A DNA stretch of 64,000 nt, from assembly GCF_004349145.1 (NCBI RefSeq), contig NZ_SMFO01000001.1, positions 62,001 to 126,000 of the forward strand, in the 5' to 3' direction. Below the pieces are notes generated by a model. The model ran no database searches and was not told the origin of the DNA. It saw only the letters and a program-made list of their open reading frames with translations. This document shows, one piece after another, positions 52,021-59,779 of the stretch (positions are counted from its first letter, which is position 1; each line of letters opens with the position of its first letter). The position numbers and the translations under genes were made by a program. This DNA is from Flavobacterium hiemivividum. GTDB lineage: Bacteria; Bacteroidota; Bacteroidia; Flavobacteriales; Flavobacteriaceae.

Positions 52021-53469
52021 ATGAGCAAGACACCTTTGTATCAAAAAGAAGTTTCATTTCAAGTCGACAGAAGACGTGCAGGAGTAGAATTAATTAAAAT
52101 TGTTAGCGATTTATGGTATGACAAATCCATTGAGATGGTTTTGTTCAAAAATCAATTACTAGACAAAAATGTAAGCGAAATTATCAACTTGCATCAGTAT
52201 GCTGGAGAATTTGTAGGTAAGCCAATTACCATATTTGATTCGGTAGAAATTGCCAAAGTAGTATTATCATTGGATTTACCTCCATCAAAATTAGATATTG
52301 GTAAGTTGACTTACGAATACTTATTAGAAGATGAAAAATATCCAGATGCAAGACATTTTGTATTGGATAAATTAAAAGAAGCCAAATCATCAGAAGAAAT
52401 TCAACCGAAAGATGTGGTTTTATATGGTTTTGGAAGAATTGGACGCTTATTAGCCAGAGAGTTAATGTCTAAAACTGGAAAAGGAAATCAACTTCGATTG
52501 AGAGCCATTGTAACCAGAGATAAAAATGATGCTACCACTCTTGAAAAAAGAGCTTCTTTGTTGCGTTATGATTCGATTCATGGTGATTTTCAAGGTTCTG
52601 TAACAGCCGATGTTAAAAACAATGCCTTAATCATCAACGGAACTACCGTACATATTATTACCGCAAATGCGCCGGAAGAAATTGATTATACTTCTTATGG
52701 AATCGATAGTGCTTTGATCATTGATAATACAGGAGCATTCACGACTAAAGAAGCTTTAAGCAGACATTTAGTTTCAAAAGGAGCACATAAAGTATTATTG
52801 ACTGCTCCAGGAAAAGGAATTCCTAATATTGTTCATGGTGTAAACCAAAACGAATACAATCCTGACGAAAATGATATTTTCTCAGCAGCTTCTTGTACGA
52901 CAAATGCTATCACTCCAATACTAAAAGTAGTGGAAGACACTTTTGGAGTAGTAAAAGGACATTTAGAAACAATACATTCGTATACAAACGACCAAAATCT
53001 GGTCGATAACATGCACAAGAAATACCGTCGCGGTAGAGCTGCAGCCTTAAATATGGTAATTACTGAAACGGGAGCAGGCACTGCTGTCGCAAAAGCGCTA
53101 CCGTCGTTAGAAGGGAAATTAACCTCTAATGCGATTCGAGTTCCCGTTCCTAATGGATCATTGGTAGTTTTAAACCTTGAAGTATCGAAAGAAACTTCAA
53201 TTAAAAAAATCAATGCCATAATGAAAAAATATGCATTAGAGGGCGAGTTAGTTGAGCAAATAAAATATTCAACAAATAACGAACTGGTCTCATCCGATAT
53301 CGTGGGTACATCGGCACCATCTATTTATGACAGTAACGCTACAATCGTTTCTAATGACGGTAAAAATATCGTGCTATACATCTGGTACGATAATGAATAT
53401 GGATACAGTCACCAGGTAATACGATTGGCAAAATACATTGCTAAAGTAAGACGTTTTACGTACTACTAG
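52021..53469 (+). CDS. Glyceraldehyde-3-phosphate dehydrogenase, long form
   Basis: 482 residues. The Rossmann motif GFGRIGR lies at 136-142 and the catalytic Cys292 in ASCTTNA, both normal for GAPDH, so about 130 residues precede the standard enzyme. That extension (QKEVSFQVDRRRAGVELI, then ITIFDSVEIAKVVLSLDLPP) is helical and matches no domain that I recognise. Family members of this long type are found in flavobacteria and some gamma-proteobacteria. NAD versus NADP preference and direction (glycolytic or gluconeogenic) cannot be read by eye. A hairpin terminator follows. Confidence 0.92.
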   Translation: MSKTPLYQKEVSFQVDRRRAGVELIKIVSDLWYDKSIEMVLFKNQLLDKNVSEIINLHQYAGEFVGKPITIFDSVEIAKVVLSLDLPPSKLDIGKLTYEYLLEDEKYPDARHFVLDKLKEAKSSEEIQPKDVVLYGFGRIGRLLARELMSKTGKGNQLRLRAIVTRDKNDATTLEKRASLLRYDSIHGDFQGSVTADVKNNALIINGTTVHIITANAPEEIDYTSYGIDSALIIDNTGAFTTKEALSRHLVSKGAHKVLLTAPGKGIPNIVHGVNQNEYNPDENDIFSAASCTTNAITPILKVVEDTFGVVKGHLETIHSYTNDQNLVDNMHKKYRRGRAAALNMVITETGAGTAVAKALPSLEGKLTSNAIRVPVPNGSLVVLNLEVSKETSIKKINAIMKKYALEGELVEQIKYSTNNELVSSDIVGTSAPSIYDSNATIVSNDGKNIVLYIWYDNEYGYSHQVIRLAKYIAKVRRFTYY

Positions 53470-53574
53470 GCTACAGTTTACAGGTTTGGAAATGCAGGTT
53501 CAATTTTTAGTTTTTAGTTTTTAGTTCAAGTTTTAGATTAATTTTTACAGCAGCCCAAACCTGGATTTAATAGA

Positions 53575-53622
53575 AAATCCGTCCCATCTCGTTGTTGAAA
53601 ACGAGAGGAGACGGATTTTTAT
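53575..53622 (+). terminator. Terminator after the GAPDH gene
   Basis: AAATCCGTC and TCTCGTT pair with AACGAGA and GACGGATTT around a short loop, giving a long imperfect stem followed by TTATTTT. It begins about 105 bases after the stop. Confidence 0.75.
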
Positions 53623-53781
53623 TTTCGATAAAACATCTCAAAAATTAATCATACGTGTCTACAGAATTTCTCTTCTAGAAAAAAATATCCTAATAATGCT
53701 ATCTTTTTTCAACTCATAATCATATCCACACTGATCACTAAACAGTGCCAACTGAATAACGATAACTGAATACTGAAATAA
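53623..53781. other. Rest of the 312-base gap between the GAPDH and amino-acid permease genes
   Basis: The first part (about 53500-53525) has an imperfect tandem TTTTTAG repeat and the middle is the hairpin terminator. The final 160 bases hold nothing I recognise. Confidence 0.45.
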
Positions 53782-55188
53782 CTACTCTTTAGCTTTTGTC
53801 AAATAATACACTGGAATACCAATCAACATAATGACTACACCCCAACCGCTCGTACTCGTTTTAGTGTATAGCAAGGCAATACAAATTGCAGTAGCGACAA
53901 TTATGTAAAGTGCTGGTAAAAAAGGATAGCCAAAAGCTCTATATAGCCTTTCGGCATTTGGCATTTTCCTGCGAAGAATAAATATTCCTAAAATCGTAAG
54001 TATATAAAAAATCAAAACGATGATGACAACAAAATCTAACAAATCACCATACTTTCCAGTCAAACACAAAGCCGAAGCCCAAAAACACTGTGCCCATATT
54101 GACCATGCTGGAACGCTGGCTGTATTCAGTTGAGCCGCTTTCTTGAAGAAAACCCCATCTTGAGCCATTGTGTAATATACTCTAGCACCAGCCATAATCA
54201 GTCCGTTGTTACAAGCAAAAGTCGAAATCATAATCATCACGGCAATAATCAAAGTTCCAATGGAACCGAATATATATTGCGAGGCCACTACCCCAATTCG
54301 ATCTGAAGGAGCAGTCGCAATTTCTTGCAACGGCACCACGGCCAGAAACATTAGATTTGCCAATACATAAATCACACATACGATTGAAGTTCCTAAAAAC
54401 AAACTTAGCCCAATATTGCGTTTTGGATTTTTAATCTCCCCAGCGATAAAAGTCACTCCTTCCCAGGCAACACTTGAGAACAAGGAACCTACCAAGGCGG
54501 CCGATATTGCAGAGATCAAAGTTATTCCGCTTATAGGCATCCAAGAACCGCTAGTCATATCCAGTGAGGATGAAGCCCAAGCGTTTGTCCAGTTAGCATC
54601 CCAAACCTCAGCCTTGGTGGCAAAAAAACCAAAAACGATCAAGCCCGCCAATGACATTATTTTAATCACTGTTAAAACCGTTTGAAGAATTTTAGAGTTT
54701 TTCACCCCGCGACTGTTAACATAACTCAGTAAAACAATCGTAAAAATGGAAACAATCTGAGCTGCATTCAACTTAAAACTACCTATTTCATATAAGATAT
54801 TCGTATCACTAAAGGCCGGAAAGAGATAAGCCGCAAACTTAGCGAAAGCAACCCCAACGGCAGCGATCGTCCCGGTTTGTATCACCGCAAAGAAGCTCCA
54901 ACCGTAGAGAAAACCAACTAGTTTTCCGTAGGCTTCCTTAATATACACATACTGTCCTCCCGCTTTTGGAAACATAGCACTCAACTCTCCATAACTCACG
55001 GCAGCAATCACTGTAATAGTTCCGGTGAGCACCCACATGGCGATAAGCCATCCTGCAGATCCTAGTTGGCGCACCATGTCTGAACTCACTATAAAAATCC
55101 CAGATCCTATCATGGAACCTACTACTAGCATGGTTCCGTCTAGTAATCCGAGTTCTCTCTTAAAATCGTCTTCGTTTTCTTCTTGCAT
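53782..55188 (-). CDS. APC-family amino-acid permease
   Basis: Inner-membrane transporter of 468 residues with 12 hydrophobic segments. Helix 1 has GSMIGSGIFIV, the APC superfamily substrate/ion-site glycine motif. The cytoplasmic loop GELSAMFPKAGGQYVYIKEAYG and a later VAWEGVTFIAGEIKNPKRN are typical of the LAT/YfnA-like subgroup. The substrate is unknown. It is monocistronic and leftward. Confidence 0.9.
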   Translation of the reverse strand: MQEENEDDFKRELGLLDGTMLVVGSMIGSGIFIVSSDMVRQLGSAGWLIAMWVLTGTITVIAAVSYGELSAMFPKAGGQYVYIKEAYGKLVGFLYGWSFFAVIQTGTIAAVGVAFAKFAAYLFPAFSDTNILYEIGSFKLNAAQIVSIFTIVLLSYVNSRGVKNSKILQTVLTVIKIMSLAGLIVFGFFATKAEVWDANWTNAWASSSLDMTSGSWMPISGITLISAISAALVGSLFSSVAWEGVTFIAGEIKNPKRNIGLSLFLGTSIVCVIYVLANLMFLAVVPLQEIATAPSDRIGVVASQYIFGSIGTLIIAVMIMISTFACNNGLIMAGARVYYTMAQDGVFFKKAAQLNTASVPAWSIWAQCFWASALCLTGKYGDLLDFVVIIVLIFYILTILGIFILRRKMPNAERLYRAFGYPFLPALYIIVATAICIALLYTKTSTSGWGVVIMLIGIPVYYLTKAKE

Positions 55189-55460
55189 TATTTTTGGTTT
55201 TTATTTTTTTGGTTGGCTAAAGATATACTTTTTTAATAAATCGAAAATATTTTGTTCTTGGTAACAAAGTCAAAAATACAAATCACATATTAAAATGCGC
55301 TAATCATTAATCTTAAAGCAAAGAACATATGTATTCCGTTTGGAATTTTCGAATATTAATGACAACAGGAAGATCACTTGTCAAACGTGATTATGAAACC
55401 AACTTGAATGAACGATAAGTATATCAGTACTAAATCAAGTTGATTTACAAACTATTTTAA
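55189..55460. other. Gene-free stretch between the permease and the TlpA-like gene
   Basis: About 270 bases with no protein-like open frame. It should contain the promoter of the amino-acid permease (minus strand), where TATCTTTA at about 55231-55238 is a one-mismatch -7 element. Nothing else is visible apart from the terminator hairpin that follows. Confidence 0.45.
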
Positions 55461-55501
55461 ACAAGAACACCCCAAAAAAATATTTTTTGGGGTGTTCTTG
55501 T
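55461..55501. terminator. Perfect palindromic terminator of the TlpA-like gene
   Basis: ACAAGAACACCCCAAAAAA is mirrored by TTTTTTGGGGTGTTCTTGT around a 3-base loop. The stem is about 19 bp with no mismatch. It lies 55 bases after the TlpA-like stop on the minus strand, and T-rich tracts flank both ends. Confidence 0.85.
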
Positions 55502-55556
55502 TTATTTAAATATCAAGTACTCTCTTTTTATAAAACACAGTACCTAAAGCGAATTC

Positions 55557-56561
55557 TTATTTTAAAAGAGCATCAAATTCCGCTTCAATAGTTGGACTTG
55601 AAGGACGTGGAGCATCTGCTTTTACAATATTTCCATTTGGGTCAATAATGATAAATCTAGGAATTCCTGTGATATTATAATCTTTTACAAACTGCGAATT
55701 CCAGTCGTTATCAGCAAAGACTTGAACTCCACCTAATTCTTTATCTTTAATTAATTTTTTCCATTTTTCGACATCTTTTTTCTGATCGATAGAAAGACTA
55801 ACGAATACAATATTTTTGTCATGGTATTTTTCTTCTAATTTTTTCAAAAATGGAATTTCTACACGACAAGGAGCACACCATGTAGCCCAGACATCAATAT
55901 AAACATATTTCCCTCTAAATTCTTCTAATTTAGTTTTTCCTCCATTGTAATTATCGTATTCAAATGATGGAGAAAGAGAACCGTTCAATTTTCTTGTTTT
56001 CAACCCTTCTTCATAATACTTCGTCAGTCCTGTCACAGACTTCTCAATATTCTTTTTTTGTAAAGCGATAAAAGTAGCATCCAATTTTTTATTCTCTAAT
56101 CTCACCAATTCAGCGGCGGTTTTCTCAGCTATCAGCTTTGAAAAACCTTCTTCAGAAGAAGCTAAAAGCGCATCATAATCATATTTCGCATCTTCTAGTG
56201 CGTTTTGTGCCAATATATTGTTTTCGACCGCTCCATTTCCAGTATATACTATCGACTCGTCAAACTTTTTAGCATCCATTTTAAGTTTTAAATCGTATCC
56301 GTTTTTAAGAAACAATTGAGTATATTCTTTTCCGTCAAATAACATATAAAATCCTTCTTCAACACCGAAAGAATCTTTAAAAACACCGTCTTTACCAATT
56401 TCAATTTTCTTAATTTCCTTTCCGTTATTTCGATCCAGAAAAGTAATAGCGTCTGTATTTCTGTTTGCAATTTCTGCCTTAAAAGACAAAGTCGTTTTGG
56501 TTTGTCCTATCACGTTTGCCGCACCAATAAATGCTAATGTGATAAAAAGTAATTTTCTCAT
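55557..56561 (-). CDS. TlpA-like secreted thioredoxin-fold protein
   Basis: 334-residue exported protein with a signal peptide (LLFITLAFIGAANVIGQ). The N-terminal half (about 22-195) is a beta-rich region of the DUF4369 kind, followed by a helical part. The C-terminal half is a thioredoxin fold with WATWCAPC (Cys229 and Cys232) and cis-Pro in GIPRFIIID. It probably reduces disulphides or supports cytochrome maturation in the periplasm. Family members are abundant in Bacteroidetes. It is a single leftward gene. Confidence 0.88.
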   Translation of the reverse strand: MRKLLFITLAFIGAANVIGQTKTTLSFKAEIANRNTDAITFLDRNNGKEIKKIEIGKDGVFKDSFGVEEGFYMLFDGKEYTQLFLKNGYDLKLKMDAKKFDESIVYTGNGAVENNILAQNALEDAKYDYDALLASSEEGFSKLIAEKTAAELVRLENKKLDATFIALQKKNIEKSVTGLTKYYEEGLKTRKLNGSLSPSFEYDNYNGGKTKLEEFRGKYVYIDVWATWCAPCRVEIPFLKKLEEKYHDKNIVFVSLSIDQKKDVEKWKKLIKDKELGGVQVFADNDWNSQFVKDYNITGIPRFIIIDPNGNIVKADAPRPSSPTIEAEFDALLK

Positions 56562-56586
56562 AGAGTTAAAGTTTTATTTAGTTAAC

Positions 56587-56594
56587 CAAATCTA
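56587..56594 (-). promoter_or_regulatory. Putative -7 element (TAGATTTG) of the TlpA-like gene
   Basis: The minus strand reads TAGATTTG, a TAnnTTTG match 26 bases before the start codon. No -33 TTTG is clear. Confidence 0.4.
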
Positions 56595-56874
56595 ACTTAA
56601 TATTTTAAAGTCAGTCTAATAATTAACATAAAATTATTTTATTACTGCTTTTATACTTGACTGAATATAGGTGGATTATAAATCTCTTTTACAAATAAAA
56701 TCAAGATCACGACAAAAATCAATTTAATTAATATTTCTAGCGCCAAAAAACAGATTGACTAGTACTCCTTTTGATAGTTCTAAAAACAAACTTCTAATAC
56801 TAGTACTTAAAATCCGTAATCATAAAGAATAAAAAAAGAAGATTCATGCTCTTTCGAAAAAAAAAAGATTGAAT
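56595..56874. other. Gene-free stretch between the TlpA-like and CDGSH genes
   Basis: About 280 AT-rich bases without an open frame or repeat that I can recognise. Confidence 0.5.
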
Positions 56875-56911
56875 AAAAAAAAGCTGCATTAATGAAAAAA
56901 TGCAGCTTTTT
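56875..56911 (-). terminator. Terminator of the CDGSH gene
   Basis: AAAAAGCTGCATT pairs with AATGCAGCTTTTT around an 8-base loop, with a long T-run on the minus strand. It lies 26 bases after the CDGSH stop. Confidence 0.8.
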
Positions 56912-56937
56912 ATAGTTTAATCTGTAAGCGATGTCCT

Positions 56938-57165
56938 TTACTTGGCTTTCATCGGTGGTAAATCAAATGCCTTCGACTCATGATCGAAAGAGTTGCGGTG
57001 TGAACCATCGCAAAAAGGTTTGTTAACTGACTGTCCACAACGACAAAGTCCTAAAGCTGTTCTTCCTTCTAGTCCGTACACTTTACCTTCACAATCCAAT
57101 ATTTCGAAATCACCTTCGATCTTAATAGATCCGTTGTTATTGATTATTAGTTTTGTTTTGCTCAT
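56938..57165 (-). CDS. CDGSH iron-sulphur domain protein
   Basis: 75-residue protein built on the CDGSH motif CRCGQSVNKPFCDGSH, with three Cys and one His that would bind a redox-active [2Fe-2S] cluster. The short N-terminal strand KLIINNNGSIKIEGDF and the GRTALGLCRCG segment are typical of bacterial single-CDGSH proteins. I chose the ATG at 57163-57165 (MSKTKLIINN). The frame is open for 12 more codons upstream, but those look random. The cellular role is unknown. Confidence 0.9.
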   Translation of the reverse strand: MSKTKLIINNNGSIKIEGDFEILDCEGKVYGLEGRTALGLCRCGQSVNKPFCDGSHRNSFDHESKAFDLPPMKAK

Positions 57166-57201
57166 AATACTCTTTATTTTTTTTGACTTCAAAGATTGCA
57201 A

Positions 57202-57759
57202 AATATATTTTTAAGGAATAGTATCACTTGGATTTTTTAACATTCAAAACCCTAATTTATCTTAATTCTATTTTATTTACAAAAACGAATTCTACAATTG
57301 CGAACTCAAGCATGTAAAAAGCCAATCTATAAAACTCAAGTTATAGCTTAAATTGATAACAATAATGACTATTTTTCAGCTAATGAGTGGACTTATCACT
57401 ATAATTATCAAAATCTTTTTTTAAGTACAAATAATGTCGTACTTTGGTCAGTTAGTTGGAAAACCATGATTAAACAATTATTTTTTCATATAAACACTTG
57501 TGCTCTAGGACTACTTTTTTCGTTGTCCTATAAGCATGACGACTCTTTTCTACAAAGTTCGAAAGACTTTATATATTAATCCCTGTCATACCCAAGACAG
57601 GGAAATCTTTAGATATCCTTTATACACATATTTAAACCGTCAATAGCTTATTGATGCGATTTTTATCATTAAATGTCAAGCCCACAAGGACAATTGACAC
57701 TTAATGTTGGGTCAGTCGTAAAAATTCATTAATAGCGTTGGTACTAAGAAAAGAAGAAA
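57202..57759. other. Gene-free stretch between the CDGSH and GreA/B-like genes
   Basis: About 560 AT-rich bases. It contains a short hairpin (CCCTGTC / GACAGGG, 57581-57602) without a T-run, and an operator-like palindrome at 57669-57704. No protein-like open frame was found. Confidence 0.55.
57669..57704. promoter_or_regulatory. Operator-like palindrome upstream of the GreA/B-like gene
   Basis: TTAAATGTCAA and TTGACACTTAA form an inverted repeat (10 of 11 positions pair) around a 14-base centre. It lies 56 bases before the start of the gene at 57760, so it may be a regulator binding site, but no cognate regulator is known. Confidence 0.4.
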
Positions 57760-58146
57760 ATGTCACAAAATATCATTTTAACAACAGGTATCTATGATCT
57801 AATCAAAGATCACATTAGAAGAAAAAAAACGACTGCTACTGAAGAGGAAGTTTTAAAATTACAGCTCAAAAATGCACAACAAGTAACACGTAAAAATCTA
57901 CCAGAAGGTATTGTAACTGTAGATGCGCGTGTGACTGTTAAAAACCTTGGTTCAGGTGAAGAAGAAATATTCACTTTTGTTGCTCCTGACAAGGCAAAAA
58001 AAAGAAACAATACCGAATCAATATTAACGCAAGCAGGCTTAGCACTTGTAGGTTGTAAAGTAGGCGATGTGATTAACTGGGTTTTTGAAGAGCAAGAAAA
58101 ACAACTTGAGATTCTAAAAGTTGAAAGATTAGCTTCAAAACAATAA
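57760..58146 (+). CDS. GreA/GreB C-terminal domain-like protein
   Basis: 128-residue cytoplasmic protein. The C-terminal part, with VDARVTVKNLGSGEEEIFTFVAPDK and an SILTQAGLALVGCKVGDVINW segment, matches the FKBP-like C-terminal domain of GreA/GreB and Rnk. The N-terminal coiled coil of GreA is reduced to a short helical segment (TATEEEVLKLQLKNAQQV). It probably binds RNA polymerase without the full cleavage-stimulating coiled coil, which is inference. A palindrome (57669-57704) lies upstream, and a terminator follows. Confidence 0.8.
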   Translation: MSQNIILTTGIYDLIKDHIRRKKTTATEEEVLKLQLKNAQQVTRKNLPEGIVTVDARVTVKNLGSGEEEIFTFVAPDKAKKRNNTESILTQAGLALVGCKVGDVINWVFEEQEKQLEILKVERLASKQ

Positions 58147-58180
58147 AAAACAGTATTTCTAGACAGGAATACTGTTTTCT
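58147..58180 (+). terminator. Terminator after the GreA/B-like gene
   Basis: AAAACAGTATT pairs with AATACTGTTTT around an 11-base loop, followed by CTTCT. It starts immediately after the stop. Confidence 0.8.
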
Positions 58181-58309
58181 TCTCCTTGTTAAAAAGAAAG
58201 TGCGGTTTTACAATCCGGACTCCTAAATAAATGTAAACGACGATTCCACTTGTGTCTTAATGACAAGTTTACATCCTAAAAAGCTGCATCAAAATGCAGC
58301 TTTTTTTTA
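58181..58309. ncRNA. Possible small RNA ending at an orphan terminator
   Basis: A hairpin (ACTTGT / ACAAGT, about 58237-58257) is followed by a strong terminator (AAAAGCTGCA / TGCAGCTTTT with eight Ts, 58278-58309). No protein-coding frame precedes it: the upstream gene already has its own terminator at 58147-58180. No clear promoter was identified, so the transcript is hypothetical. The hairpin resembles that of the CDGSH gene (56875-56911), which also suggests a repeated terminator sequence. Confidence 0.3.
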
Positions 58310-58681
58310 CGTCAAAAAGCGAAAGAACCTTCTATATTTCGTTTATTATTACTAAAATCCCGAATTTACGTTTATAATATTTTAAACCTTTGTACTGATA
58401 TCCTGCATGAAATTCTTTTGCACTCATTAACAAAAAAATACAAGTTGTCACAAGTCCTATTTATTTATTTTTTCGTACTTTTAATACGATACTTAAATGA
58501 GAATTCTAGCTTGATAAATCCCTATTTAGGCAAGATGTAAAAAAATCGTTTAGGATTAAAAATCTGTAGCATATAAATGCAAAAAAAGGAATTAGCTATG
58601 AAAATCAACTTTCTCATTTTTAGCGATTCGTAGGTAAACTTCGCTGAATCATTAAAAGGAATCGTTAACTAATAAATTGAT
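58310..58681. other. Gene-free stretch upstream of the helical hypothetical gene
   Basis: About 370 AT-rich bases, no open frame of protein-like composition, no large repeat. Confidence 0.5.
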
Positions 58682-59131
58682 ATGATGGAAAATTTAAAAC
58701 GCAAACCAACAACCGATTTTAGCTGGGAAGCACAGTGGCAACAATTGTATATACTATCTGAAAACTGGTATTCTGACTTGCACTTTTACAAAGATGACTT
58801 GAGATTTCTATACGCTCTTATTGAAAAATACTTCATGAAATTAAACCATAATGGAAACTTGGACGAAATGCGTGAAATCGCAAAAGAGTTGTCGCAAGAG
58901 AATAAAGCTTGCGAAGAATTACTAGACAAAACCGCCTTACATTTAAAACATCTCGCTGGGCTTATTGACGCTCCCTATAAATATGATTCCCACCAATGCA
59001 GAAACGAACATGAAAAACTAGAGATTGAAATCGCCTCGTTTGTGAAAAAATTTAGAAAAAATAAAAAAGCAATATTCTCCATTACAGAAAAAGTGATGAA
59101 AAAAGAAATCCAAAAAAGACTGACGCAATAG
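58682..59131 (+). CDS. Helical hypothetical protein
   Basis: 149-residue cytoplasmic protein that I do not recognise. It is largely helical, with long heptad-like stretches (DLRFLYALIEKYFMKLNHNG, then LSQENKACEELLDK) and a very basic C-terminus (KKFRKNKKAIFSI, KKEIQKRLTQ). Two ATGs stand together at 58682 and 58685, and either could be used. A coiled-coil four-helix bundle is possible. It stands alone, well separated from its neighbours. Confidence 0.6.
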   Translation: MMENLKRKPTTDFSWEAQWQQLYILSENWYSDLHFYKDDLRFLYALIEKYFMKLNHNGNLDEMREIAKELSQENKACEELLDKTALHLKHLAGLIDAPYKYDSHQCRNEHEKLEIEIASFVKKFRKNKKAIFSITEKVMKKEIQKRLTQ

Positions 59132-59324
59132 AACCTAATTGCAATAAAATTAAAGTCACTATTCGAACCTCAAAACCAACTTTACGGAAACTTCAGAGGT
59201 ACTCCGAGAATCGCAACAATGAGCGCTTTTATAAATTTTAAAAACTGTAAAATTCCGATTGTCTTTTACAAAAAAGCGTGCTTTACAACCAAAAAATAGC
59301 CCATCTTTGTATTAAAAAAACTAT

Positions 59325-59705
59325 ATGGGAATATTTTCAGCACTTCTTGGTAACGCAGGATCGGTAAACCAAGAACAATTAACTAAAGATTACGGGCAAT
59401 TATTAATCGATGGAGAACAAATTGAACTGGGTTTTAAACTAATTCGAGACACTTTTATATTTACGACAAAGCGACTAATCTTGATCGAGAAACAAGGCTT
59501 AACAGGCAGTAAAACAGAATACAAATCCATTTCTTATAAAAGTATTTCCAGATTTAGTATCGAGACAGCAGGAACTTTTGATCTTGATGCCGAATTGAAA
59601 ATTTGGGTATCGAGTGAATTACAACCAAGCATAAAAAAACAATTTAATAAATCTGTTAATGTTTATGAGGTTCAAAAGGTGCTGGCACATCACGTTTTAA
59701 AATAA
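59325..59705 (+). CDS. Bacterial PH-domain protein
   Basis: 126-residue cytoplasmic protein. The stretch GEQIELGFKLIRDTFIFTT then KRLILIEKQGLTGSKTEY followed by YKSISRFSIETAG is the bacterial pleckstrin-homology pattern (bPH_1, YvbH-like), a seven-stranded barrel capped by the C-terminal helix VYEVQKVLAHHVL. These proteins have no enzymatic motif and probably bind partners or membrane. A terminator follows directly. Confidence 0.85.
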   Translation: MGIFSALLGNAGSVNQEQLTKDYGQLLIDGEQIELGFKLIRDTFIFTTKRLILIEKQGLTGSKTEYKSISYKSISRFSIETAGTFDLDAELKIWVSSELQPSIKKQFNKSVNVYEVQKVLAHHVLK

Positions 59706-59716
59706 AATCCATAAAA

Positions 59717-59745
59717 AATTCCCAAGTAATTTTGGGAGTTTTTGC
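59717..59745. terminator. Terminator after the PH-domain gene
   Basis: ATTCCCAA pairs with TTGGGAGT (G-T pair at the base) around a 4-base loop, followed by TTTTTG. It lies between convergent genes. Confidence 0.7.
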
Positions 59746-59779
59746 TATATATATTTTAAACAAACCTTGTATTATACTA

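Noticed and set aside
57581..57602. Hairpin CCCTGTC/GACAGGG as a terminator
   Set aside because: No gene ends nearby, there is no T-run, and it is short. It may be a chance repeat.
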